Below are positions 1 to 7,779 of a stretch of DNA of 64,000 nt, one piece after another (within the stretch, counting starts at the first letter, position 1; each line of letters opens with the position of its first letter). Both the position numbers and the translations under genes were made by a program. Below the pieces are notes generated by a model, which saw only the letters and a program-made list of their open reading frames with translations, was not told the DNA's origin and made no database searches. Where the stretch lies: assembly GCF_001887355.1 (NCBI RefSeq), contig NZ_MPIN01000003.1, positions 315,461-379,460 of the forward strand, in the 5' to 3' direction. The stretch comes from Cystobacter ferrugineus (GTDB lineage Bacteria; Myxococcota; Myxococcia; Myxococcales; Myxococcaceae).

Positions 1-1615
1 TCGCGTCCGCCTGGGCGCCATCCGCGCTGGTGTCCAGCTTCGCGTTGGGGGCGATCTTCTCGATGGCCTGCCACAGGGTGGAGCCACCGCCGAAGTCGGC
101 GTTGGTGTTGTCCGTGCCCTGCCAGGTGAGGGACCAGCCGCCGGACTGGTTCGACAGGTTGTTGGCGCTCTTGCCCGCCACGAGCACCTTGGCCGAGCGC
201 TCCAGGGGCAGGAGGCCGCCGTTGTTCTTGAGGAGCACCAGCGACTTGCGCACCGCCTCCCGGGCCACGGCCCGGTTCTCCGCGGTGCCAATCTCGTGCG
301 AGGCGTTACGCTCCGAGGGCTTGGGCTTCTCGAAGAGGCCCAAGCGCAGCTTCACGCGCAGGATGCGGCGGACCGCGTCATCCAGGCGCGCCTGGGGAAT
401 CTCCCCATTCTTCACGGAGGCGATCGTGTTGGTGATGAAGGGCTTCCAATCGGTGCGGTAGGGCACCATCACCATGTCGATGCCGGCGTTGATGGCCTGC
501 GGGCAGTCACCGTTGGTGCAGTCCCGGGGCGAGTCGCTGTTGGTCCGGTTGATCTGCCCGATGCCGTTCCAGTCGGAGACGACGACGCCGTCGAAGCCCA
601 TCTTGGTCTTCAGCACGTCCGTGAGCAGGTACTTGTTGCCATGCATCTTGTAGGCCTTGGCGGTCTCGGCCTGGGCCGCGTCCTGCCAGCTATTGAACGA
701 GGCCATGACCGTCTGCGCACCGGCCGCGAGCGCCGTGAAGTAGCCGCGGCCATGGATGTCGCGCAGCTCCTTCTCCGTCAACCGGGTGACGCCCTGGTCC
801 TTGCCCTCATTCGTGGCGCCGTCACCCAGGAAGTGCTTGACCGAGGCGAGCACCTTCTCGTTCGCCTTCGCGTCCTTGCCGAGCTGGCCCTGGAGCCCCT
901 CGACGATCTTGCCAGCGAAGGCCTCGACGATGGCGGGGTCCTCCGAGTAGCCCTCGTAGGTGCGGCCCCAGCGGTCATCGCGCACGACGGCGACCGTCGG
1001 CCCGAAGGCCCAGTCCAGACCCGTTTGGGCCACTTCACGCGCCGTCACCTCGCCAATGCGCTTCATCAGCTCGGGATCGTTCGCGGCGCCCAGGCCGATG
1101 TTGTGCGGGAAGAGGGTGGCGCCCTTCACGTTGTTGTGCCCGTGCACCGCATCCACGCCCCAGATGATGGGGATCTGGTGGGGGTTGGCCATCTTGTCCA
1201 TCGAGGCCGCCCAGAGCTGATCGGCCAGCGCGTTCCACTCCTCCACCGTGGAGCCCTTCTTGCCGTTGGGCCACGCGCCACCGCCGTTGAGCACGGAGCC
1301 GAGGTGGTACTGCTTCACCTCGTCCGGGGTGACGTTGGAGATTTCCACCTGGGTGATCTGCCCGACCTTCTCCTCGAGCGACATGCTGGAGAGCAGGGTC
1401 TCGATCCGCTTCTCGAGCTCGGCCTCCTTGGGGATCGCGCTCTGGATGGCCGGCCAGTCATCGGGGATACCGGCGTCGGTGCCCGCGTCGGTGGGAGGGG
1501 GGTTGGTCCCCGCGTCGCCGGGCCCCGGAGTGGGATCGGGGTTACAGGCCGCGAACGTCAATAGCAGCAGGGCGGCGAGAGAAATACTCTTCTGCCGCGA
1601 GAACAACCGTTGCAT
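1..1615 (-). CDS. GH3 beta-glucosidase / exo-beta-glucanase lipoprotein, C-terminus cut by window edge
   Basis: The first 538 codons are present and the 3' end lies outside the window. The protein starts with a lipoprotein signal ending FAAC (Cys24), then a Thr/Pro/Asp-rich linker to about residue 50. The GH3 (alpha/beta)8 domain follows: GVDAVHGH (153-160), KHFLGDG (260-266) and the nucleophile motif VSDWNG with Asp348. The second alpha/beta domain begins with LVLLKNNGGLLPL. Family members remove glucose from the non-reducing end of beta-glucans or cello-oligosaccharides; the closest type by domain order is the secreted exo-1,3/1,4-beta-glucanase. A lipid anchor suggests cell-envelope display. 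The family is certain; substrate linkage cannot be read from the sequence. Confidence 0.93.
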   Translation of the reverse strand, partial: MQRLFSRQKSISLAALLLLTFAACNPDPTPGPGDAGTNPPPTDAGTDAGIPDDWPAIQSAIPKEAELEKRIETLLSSMSLEEKVGQITQVEISNVTPDEVKQYHLGSVLNGGGAWPNGKKGSTVEEWNALADQLWAASMDKMANPHQIPIIWGVDAVHGHNNVKGATLFPHNIGLGAANDPELMKRIGEVTAREVAQTGLDWAFGPTVAVVRDDRWGRTYEGYSEDPAIVEAFAGKIVEGLQGQLGKDAKANEKVLASVKHFLGDGATNEGKDQGVTRLTEKELRDIHGRGYFTALAAGAQTVMASFNSWQDAAQAETAKAYKMHGNKYLLTDVLKTKMGFDGVVVSDWNGIGQINRTNSDSPRDCTNGDCPQAINAGIDMVMVPYRTDWKPFITNTIASVKNGEIPQARLDDAVRRILRVKLRLGLFEKPKPSERNASHEIGTAENRAVAREAVRKSLVLLKNNGGLLPLERSAKVLVAGKSANNLSNQSGGWSLTWQGTDNTNADFGGGSTLWQAIEKIAPNAKLDTSADGAQADA

Positions 1616-1879
1616 GTCCAGCTCCAGTGTGTCGGGGGCGCGCGGATTCCGCGGGTGCGAGGGAATGGAAGCTTCCTGCCAGCCGAGGCGCCAACGCGGG
1701 GGGCAAACGTAGAAGTAAAAAAAATCCCACGCAAGGATGGCGCAGGGAGTCAAAACCCCGCCCGCCGCGCCCCCCGTATGCTTGGGGTTTCTCTCCCTGT
1801 CTGGCGACCATGAACTGCCCGTGCGTAGCCCATCTCTCCGCGCACTCCGCCCGCCCCCCCCGGACGTCGGTGCTGAGCA

Positions 1880-1916
1880 GAGTCTCGTCCGCCCGGAACA
1901 GGAGCCGACGAGACTC
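1880..1916 (-). terminator. Hairpin downstream of the repeat-protein gene
   Basis: GAGTCTCGTC (1880-1889) and GACGAGACTC (1907-1916) form a perfect 10-bp stem with a 17-nt loop. The hairpin starts 14 bases past the stop codon of the minus-strand gene ending at 1931. No T-tract follows, so it may be a processing or stability hairpin rather than an intrinsic terminator. The rest of the 315-bp gap (1616-1930) must hold the GH3 promoter. An eight-A run at 1717-1724 (T-run on the minus strand) is the only other notable feature. Confidence 0.45.
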
Positions 1917-1930
1917 GCGGACCGCGTGTG

Positions 1931-3997
1931 CTACCCGTTGGGCACGCGCTGGATGGAGCCGTTGGGCACGAGCTTCACCTGCGCCGGGTCGTAGCCCGTG
2001 GCCGGGTACTTGTGCTGGCCCAGCACCTGGTAGACCTGGGTGCCGGTGCGCTCGCGCAGCAGCGTGCCATCGGCGGGCAGGTCGTCACGCACCTGCGGGA
2101 CATCCTGGTAGTTCGTATCGCCCACCAGGAGCGTCGAGAGCGAGCCATCCGGGATGAGGAGGACGGGCCGCGGGTCGGGCCAGAGGTTGAACTCGGTCAT
2201 GTCGGGAAAGACGAAGTTGCCGCCGCCCTGGTACACGAGGATTCCGGTGTTGTTCACCTCGCGCACCAGCGTCCCGTCGCGCGGCCGAGTGTCCTCGCGC
2301 AGCTTGTATTGCTGGCTGCCGTCACTGGCATCCACGAGCATGGCCGACAGGGAGCCGAACGGGATGGCCTTGACGCTCGTCACGCCCGTGGCCTGGCCAT
2401 AGGCGGCCCAGGAGGAGGGATTGGGCGCCCAGAAGCGGCCACCGCCCTGGTACACCCAGATGCCTTCCTTGCCCACCTCGTTCACCGCCGTGCCGTCCCG
2501 CGGCGACAGGTCGTCGCGCGCCTGGACCTGATCCACACCGTTGACGTCCACGATGACGTTCGACAGCGAGCCCGCGGGGAGGGTTCGGACGTCCGTCATG
2601 CCCGTGGCCTGGCCGTAGGCGGACCAGGAGGCGGGATCAGGCACCCAGAAGCGGCCACCGCCCTGGTACACCCAGAGCGCGTTCTTGCCCAGCTCGTTCA
2701 CGGCCGTGCCCACCGTTGGCGCCGGAGTCGACTTGGGCATGTAGGCGCGCGGCAGACGCATGACATTGGCGTCGGACTTGCCCACCGCGTTCAGGTAGTC
2801 ATCCCACGAGGTGGGATCGGGCGCCCAGAACAGTCCTCCGCCAACGGCGACGTAGCGCGCGTCACTGCCGCCAAAGCGCACCAGGGTGCCGTCCCGCAGG
2901 CGCCAGTTGGCCGCGAACGCATGGAACCCCTCGTTGTCCACCTGCACCTTGGACAGGTCGTAACCGAGAGACTGCGCCTCGGCGTCATTGGCGAAGAGGA
3001 AGGGCGCGCCTCCGGCGATGACATAGAGCCGTCCGTCCGTACGGCGCAGGAGCGTGCCGTCACAGGGCCCCACGCTGGTCCGGTCGGCATTGGGCAGGAA
3101 GCACCGCGTCTTCGGAGAGCCGCGCAGCGTCGTCTCCTTACCATCCGACGACTTCGCGTACATGCGGAAGGAGCGCGTCACGCCATCCGCGATGGGAGAG
3201 TCCACGGGTACCTGATAGTCATCCGAGATGTCGTAGGCGTGGTTGCCTTGGATGCCGAGGCGGGCGTTCAAGCTCGGACGCGCGTGCGAGAAAGAAACAT
3301 AAGCCTCGCTCGCACCATTGGCGTAGGGCGGGTTCCAGACGATTCGTCCCTCGACCGTGCGGCTCTCATTGTTCGGATCATAGGCATAGGACTGGACCTG
3401 TCCCGTCAGGCGCATGATCTCGAACTCACCCACGGGCTGGGTGGGCGGAGGAGGCGGCGGCGGAGTGGCGGGGACTTCCCACTTGATGCCGACGTCCAGT
3501 TTCAACTCATAATTGGACTGGACACCCGAGTACCTCAACAACGCGAACCACTCGCCTTCCGTGACGAGCTGTCCATTCCAGAGCGTATTCGGCAACTGGT
3601 AGGTAGGATAGAAATAACCACTCCCACTGCTGCTGGGCTTGACGATGAGGTCCGACCACCCGCCGTGAGTCAGTTCGATGTTCGTGATGATCACGCCCGA
3701 ATTCGAGACGGGGATCACGTAGACACCGCGAACGAGGGCGCCGGCCGGGGGCGGATCATCCACCGAGTGTTGATTTCCCGAGGCGGCCCACTTGTAGTGA
3801 AGGATCGTGGTGCCCGTCGTTGAAGTCAGACAGGAAGTGCAGGGATTGACGGGGACCTGAATTCCGAGGGTGGGCATTTCCTGCGCGCGCACCGAGGCGG
3901 GAAGAACAGCCATCAGTACCGCGACCATCAAGCCCGCGAGCCACGAAACCGGGCTCCATCGGGTATTCAATCCATTTCCAAAGGTACTGCCCATCAT
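1931..3997 (-). CDS. Secreted protein with six tandem GGG-F repeats
   Basis: A 688-aa protein with a Sec signal peptide (hydrophobic WLAGLMVAVLMAVL, likely cleavage after ASVRA near residue 38). Residues about 40-170 look like a beta-rich domain, followed by a proline linker (seven consecutive prolines near 178). The C-terminal half carries six copies of a 55-75 residue unit starting DGT.V/L.R or GTAVNE and containing VYQGGG.F..P (approximately residues 312, 367, 432, 505, 578 and 648). Copies three and four are almost identical. I do not recognise a named enzyme domain. The repeats resemble short beta-rich binding modules, so surface binding is a guess. No partner gene is evident; the gene reads towards the GH3 gene. 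Confidence 0.8.
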   Translation of the reverse strand: MMGSTFGNGLNTRWSPVSWLAGLMVAVLMAVLPASVRAQEMPTLGIQVPVNPCTSCLTSTTGTTILHYKWAASGNQHSVDDPPPAGALVRGVYVIPVSNSGVIITNIELTHGGWSDLIVKPSSSGSGYFYPTYQLPNTLWNGQLVTEGEWFALLRYSGVQSNYELKLDVGIKWEVPATPPPPPPPTQPVGEFEIMRLTGQVQSYAYDPNNESRTVEGRIVWNPPYANGASEAYVSFSHARPSLNARLGIQGNHAYDISDDYQVPVDSPIADGVTRSFRMYAKSSDGKETTLRGSPKTRCFLPNADRTSVGPCDGTLLRRTDGRLYVIAGGAPFLFANDAEAQSLGYDLSKVQVDNEGFHAFAANWRLRDGTLVRFGGSDARYVAVGGGLFWAPDPTSWDDYLNAVGKSDANVMRLPRAYMPKSTPAPTVGTAVNELGKNALWVYQGGGRFWVPDPASWSAYGQATGMTDVRTLPAGSLSNVIVDVNGVDQVQARDDLSPRDGTAVNEVGKEGIWVYQGGGRFWAPNPSSWAAYGQATGVTSVKAIPFGSLSAMLVDASDGSQQYKLREDTRPRDGTLVREVNNTGILVYQGGGNFVFPDMTEFNLWPDPRPVLLIPDGSLSTLLVGDTNYQDVPQVRDDLPADGTLLRERTGTQVYQVLGQHKYPATGYDPAQVKLVPNGSIQRVPNG

Positions 3998-4027
3998 AAG
4001 CGCTTCACACCGCAGTTGTGAACGGCT

Positions 4028-4283
4028 TCACCCCCCCACGAGCGCGAGCACCCAGTCGATGCGGTGCAACTGGTACAGGCCGATGCGCTCCAGCTTCAAC
4101 CGGCGCAGCGACAGCTCCAGCTCCTGGCGCAGGTACTTCGGCGCGCCCACCGGGTGCCACTCATGGGGCCCCGTGCGCACCAGGCCCGCCTTGGTCGCCA
4201 CCACCACGCCCTTGGCGTACGGGTGCAGGGCCGTAGCCCAGACGATGGATGGGCAGGTCGCCGCCCGGCTTGAAGATGCCACT
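4028..4283 (-). pseudogene. Aldo/keto reductase remnant with internal deletion and truncated C-terminus
   Basis: Two pieces of one aldo/keto reductase are visible in different frames. The N-terminal strand, [15 protein letters not shown], reads from 4283 to 4230. In the next frame, from about 4246 down, comes [18 protein letters not shown], continuing to a family-typical LYQLHRID, after which reading stops at 4028. Intact members have roughly 50-60 residues between RLGYG and ALHPY, including the catalytic Asp/Tyr, and about 200 residues after LHRID; both are missing. The gene therefore suffered an out-of-frame internal deletion and loss of its C-terminal two thirds. No start codon or product is expected. 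Confidence 0.75.
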
Positions 4284-4377
4284 CTTCTCCACGGGACACC
4301 CGGTAGCGTCCAGCCAGGGTGTAAGCATGAGTCGCATGCGAGTGGCCCGGATCACGGTTTCGCGCTAGTCGGAAGCC

Positions 4378-5355
4378 ATGAGAACGAAACTGGCCGTCAT
4401 GGCACTCGGTGTTCTGTTCGGACTGTGGCCCCAGGTGTCACAGGCCTGCCGTTGCTTGACTCAACCCAACGACACGAACCTCGCCCAGGCACTCCGGACC
4501 GCCCGCGAGGCGGCGAGCCACATCTACTTCGCCCGTGTCCAGGCCGCCGATGGGCTGCGCAGTGGCAACGCGACCGTGGAGGTGCTCGAGGTGCTCAAGG
4601 GCGAGCTCGCGGTGGGCACCCGGCTCCGGCTTCCGTCCGGCGGTGGGGGCAGCTGCGCCTATCCCTTCAAAAAGGGAAACGACTACCTGGTGTACGCCCA
4701 CGGCGGTCCCACGGCCGTGAGAATGTGCACACGAACCCGGCCGATCCTGGCGGACGACGTGGAGCTGCAATGGCTTCGCACGGGGAAACTTCCGGCCACG
4801 CCCTCGGCCTTGCGGCGTGAGGTCGTGACCTGCAAACCCTGCGATCTGAATGCCGTCGCACGTGCTCCTGCCCTGTTCCAGAATGACGCGCGCCAGGCCC
4901 ACGCGGCTCGGCGCGCCTTCTGGACCCAGGGCCTGGGCAGCGAGAACGGCCGCGCCGTCGCGGTGGGGCAGAGCAAGGACCTTCGAGCGTTCGAGCTCGT
5001 CCAGACGCCGCATGAGGCCACGGACGAGAAGTGTCGCCAGCGGATCGTGCGCCGGTGGTGTGAGCGGCTGGCGCCGCTGAGCAGCAAGGCGCAGTTTCCG
5101 TTCCGGTGCATCAATCCGGGCCCCGAAGAGCAAGTGTGTGACGAGAACAAAGATCGTGTCTCGAAGTGGATGCCCCTCGAGAGCATGACGACCGCCACCT
5201 GCACCTGGGACGATCCCAACGCTCCGAGCTGCAAGCTCTCCAAGAAGGTCCAGCCGCGACCCGGTCCCCACAAGGCGTCCGCTCCCCTGCTCCGCTGTAG
5301 CCTCCCACGCGAGGACACGGGGTGGCACCACTGCCAGGTGATCACGGGCGAATGA
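4378..5355 (+). CDS. Secreted TIMP/NTR-like protein with Cys-rich C-terminal region
   Basis: A 325-aa protein with a signal peptide (MALGVLFGLWPQVSQA) whose predicted mature N-terminus is Cys-Arg-Cys. The layout, with a Cys at or next to the mature N-terminus, then VEVLEVLKGEL and GSCAYPFKKGNDYLVYA, matches the netrin/TIMP-like OB-fold found in metalloproteinase inhibitors and many uncharacterised bacterial proteins. After about residue 150 a second region with paired cysteines (TCKPCDL, RCINPGPEEQVC) has no assignment. If TIMP-like, it would act outside the cytoplasm by contacting a protease, but bacterial family members are largely untested. The reading frame is strongly GC3-biased. The gene converges on the sigma-factor gene with an 11-bp gap. 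Confidence 0.8.
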   Translation: MRTKLAVMALGVLFGLWPQVSQACRCLTQPNDTNLAQALRTAREAASHIYFARVQAADGLRSGNATVEVLEVLKGELAVGTRLRLPSGGGGSCAYPFKKGNDYLVYAHGGPTAVRMCTRTRPILADDVELQWLRTGKLPATPSALRREVVTCKPCDLNAVARAPALFQNDARQAHAARRAFWTQGLGSENGRAVAVGQSKDLRAFELVQTPHEATDEKCRQRIVRRWCERLAPLSSKAQFPFRCINPGPEEQVCDENKDRVSKWMPLESMTTATCTWDDPNAPSCKLSKKVQPRPGPHKASAPLLRCSLPREDTGWHHCQVITGE

Positions 5356-5366
5356 GTGGAACGCCG

Positions 5367-5900
5367 TCAGGACATCACGCAGCGCTGCAACTCCGCCTTC
5401 GCCCGGTGCAACAGCACCGCCACGTGACCCGGCGTGAGGGAGAGCTCGCGCGCCACCTCCGCGCCGTTGACCTCCTCCAGCATGCGCATCGTGACCACCT
5501 GACGCTGCACCTGGTTGAGCTTGTTCACGCAGCCCCGAAGCTTCACGTGGTCCTCGGCGAGCACGAGCAACTCGTCCACCGAGGGCTGCGGCACGGCGAG
5601 TTCCCGCGCCGTGTCCACGTCTTCGTGGGGCATCGCGCGGTGGTGGCGCCGGCGCATGTTGCGCGCCGCGTTGCGCACCAACACCGAAAGCAGTGCCCGC
5701 GTATCCTCGCGCTCGTCCGACAAGGAGCGTGCGTGGGGCAGCAGGAGGTAGGTGTGGAAGGCCTCCTGGATGGCGTCGAGCGCATCCTCGGCGGACAACC
5801 CCTCGTGGCGAGCGATGCGCGACAAGGCGTGTACCTGCGTCTGCGCGAGCTCGGACACCCAACCGAGGAAGGGAAGGACTTCTGCGGGAGGCTTGCTCAT
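5367..5900 (-). CDS. RNA polymerase sigma factor, ECF/sigma-70 family
   Basis: A 177-aa protein starting at MSKPPAEVLPF (an upstream in-frame extension to 6029 is low-complexity and unlikely). Sigma region 2 is seen in EDALDAIQEAFHTYLLLPHAR and the following helix; region 4 in QRQVVTMRMLEEVNGAEVARELSLTPGHVAVLLHRAKAEL (segments from about residues 127 to 168) has the helix-turn-helix. Regions 1 and 3 are absent, which places it among ECF-type factors. Its role is transcription of a small regulon under a stress or envelope signal. No anti-sigma gene adjoins it; the DUF417 gene 94 bp upstream on the same strand is the only likely co-transcribed neighbour. Confidence 0.85.
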   Translation of the reverse strand: MSKPPAEVLPFLGWVSELAQTQVHALSRIARHEGLSAEDALDAIQEAFHTYLLLPHARSLSDEREDTRALLSVLVRNAARNMRRRHHRAMPHEDVDTARELAVPQPSVDELLVLAEDHVKLRGCVNKLNQVQRQVVTMRMLEEVNGAEVARELSLTPGHVAVLLHRAKAELQRCVMS

Positions 5901-5994
5901 GGAATCTCGTCGGTGGGGCAGCGGGTGATTGGTGGAAGGGATGCACGAGCCCACGACGCGTTGCACGCGAGGCCCGGCGATCCTTGAGCGGGTG

Positions 5995-6585
5995 TCAGCC
6001 GGGGCGGATGGGCGGGGCGCGCTGGGCAAGCGCGACGCGCGCGGAGTCCGTCATGGTGACGAGCGCCGCCCCCAGCATGATGGCATCCTTGATGACGAGG
6101 CGGCCACGCGCGCTCAGGTAGGGGAAACCGAACTGCGCGTCACCGAGGTTCGGCACCCACGTCTCGGGCGTCGTCACCAGGAAGGACAGGGTGGTGAGTG
6201 ACATCCCCGCGACGAGCAGGCTGCCGATGAAGCCCAGCTCGGGCTTCCACGCATGGGCCGCCACCAGGAGCCCGAGCAGGACGATGACCGAGCCGAGCCC
6301 CCACGCGAAGCGGTAGGTGCCGTTCGCCTCGTGCCAGCGCCGGTTGGCCTCCACCCGCTCTCCTTCCTTGTTCATGTGGGCGCGGTACTCGGACGGCGGA
6401 GCGCTATAGAAGAAGCTCATCACCGGACTGTTGGCGACGAAGGGCACGATGCCGTCCGCCTCGTAGGGGAAGGCCTTCAGGCCTCCAATCCACAGCAGGA
6501 CCGTCACCAGGCCCAGCCGCGACATCGTCATTCCGAACCGCTCGGCCCCAGCGGCCACCGTCAACACCCGCTCGAATGCTCGCAT
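5995..6585 (-). CDS. DUF417 (RclC/YkgB-like) integral membrane protein
   Basis: A 196-aa protein starting MRAFERVLTVAAGAERFG. It has four hydrophobic segments, including LGLVTVLLWIGGLKAFPYEADGIVPFVANSP, which is the DUF417 signature, then a GLGSVIVLLGLLVAA helix and LLVAGMSLTTLSFLVTTPETW. Family members include the RclC protein of the reactive-chlorine operon, whose molecular activity is unknown. The gene precedes the ECF sigma gene on the same strand. A link to oxidative stress is only suggested by family membership. Confidence 0.85.
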   Translation of the reverse strand: MRAFERVLTVAAGAERFGMTMSRLGLVTVLLWIGGLKAFPYEADGIVPFVANSPVMSFFYSAPPSEYRAHMNKEGERVEANRRWHEANGTYRFAWGLGSVIVLLGLLVAAHAWKPELGFIGSLLVAGMSLTTLSFLVTTPETWVPNLGDAQFGFPYLSARGRLVIKDAIMLGAALVTMTDSARVALAQRAPPIRPG

Positions 6586-6889
6586 CCCGTGCACTCCTCT
6601 TTTTCGTCCGCGGGCGGGCACGGAGGTGCCATCGCGTGCGGAAGTGACGGGATAGGTCGCGACCGTGGAGGGAATTACACGGCCGGATTCGCGCGAGGAG
6701 CGCCGCGCTGGCGTCCGTGATGTCCGTGCACCTCGACACCTTCCATTCCAGATGAGACGGGACCGTCCCGGACTCCACCGGGAGCGTCCCGCCGAGACGA
6801 GGTGGCCGCTTCCTCGGAAACATGCTTGCACTTCGACCGTGACCGGCTTATCCGGCGGCGACAAACCAGGCGAAACCGAGGAAAACGAG

Positions 6890-7768
6890 ATGAGCCTCCG
6901 CGATTACGACAACATCAGCCCCACGGCCAAGCTGGTCGCCGAGATGCGGCGCCATTCCGACATTCCCTTCGCCGAGGAAATCGCCACGCGCATGGGTTCC
7001 GCGGAACTGGTGCGGGAGATGCTGGACGGAGACGCCCCCGCTCCCGAGCTGCTGAGCTGGATGGCCCCGACGATCGAAGCCCGTTACAAGAGCCTGGAGA
7101 CGGCCCTCGAGGCGTCTGGCGTCAAGCAGGTCGTGGAGCTGGGAAGCGGCTTCGCGTTCCGTGGCGACGCCATGAACCGCACCACGCCCCTGCGCTATAT
7201 CGAAACAGACCTCCCCGAGATGCACGACACCCGGCTGCGCCTGCGCAACGAGTTGCGGCGGGACGGGGTGCTCCCAGTCCAGGAGCACGTGATCTTCGCG
7301 CCCTTGAACGCGGTGGCGCCCGGCGACGGCGCCGTCCTGGAGCAGAACCTCGTCCCGGGCGAACCGGTGGCCGTGATTCACGAAGGGCTGTTGCAATACT
7401 TCACCCGGGACGAGAAGCGGGCGGTGGCCCTGCTGATCGCCGGGCTCCTGAAGCGCCACGGCGGAGTCTGGCTGACCCCGGACTTCGAGCTGAGCGACGA
7501 CGGCTCACGAAAGCGCTGGACCCATCCCCACTTCGCACGAATCTTCTCGTTGATCGCGGGCTCCACCCAACGCGACCTGCGCGATGCTGCTTTCACCAGC
7601 GTGGACGAGGTGAAGGACTTTTTCTCGAAGCTGGGCTTCCGCGTCACGCCCCGTGCGCAGATCGACGGCACCTTCGCACTCTCCTCCGCGGAGCGCGTGG
7701 GCACGACCCCGGAGCAACTCGATCTCCTGCGCCGGAGCCGCATCCTCTGGGAGCTGCGTCTGGACTGA
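6890..7768 (+). CDS. SAM-dependent methyltransferase, leucine carboxyl methyltransferase-like
   Basis: A 292-aa protein starting MSLRDYDNISPTAKL, with a purine-rich ribosome site (gaggaaaacgag) just before it. The SAM-binding motif is VVELGSGFAFRGD. RYIETDLPEMHDTRLRL, VIHEGLLQYFT and the C-terminal half match the PPM1/LCMT fold family, which methylates carboxylates on proteins or small molecules. It converges on the glycosyltransferase gene with only 11 bp between stops. Its position beside a terpene cluster makes it a possible tailoring enzyme, but the opposite orientation means it need not be co-regulated. Confidence 0.85.
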   Translation: MSLRDYDNISPTAKLVAEMRRHSDIPFAEEIATRMGSAELVREMLDGDAPAPELLSWMAPTIEARYKSLETALEASGVKQVVELGSGFAFRGDAMNRTTPLRYIETDLPEMHDTRLRLRNELRRDGVLPVQEHVIFAPLNAVAPGDGAVLEQNLVPGEPVAVIHEGLLQYFTRDEKRAVALLIAGLLKRHGGVWLTPDFELSDDGSRKRWTHPHFARIFSLIAGSTQRDLRDAAFTSVDEVKDFFSKLGFRVTPRAQIDGTFALSSAERVGTTPEQLDLLRRSRILWELRLD

Positions 7769-7779
7769 CGCCAGGCACC

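Noticed and set aside
1735..1812. tRNA-like stretch on the minus strand
   Set aside because: A GGTTTTGACTCCC segment resembles a T-arm, but the stem pairs badly, the anticodon loop lacks U33, and no matching acceptor 5' strand is present.
4438..5946. Long minus-strand frame of 502 codons
   Set aside because: It is antisense to the TIMP-like gene and covers the sigma gene in the wrong frame; the product is Arg/Ala/Pro/His-rich with no domain.
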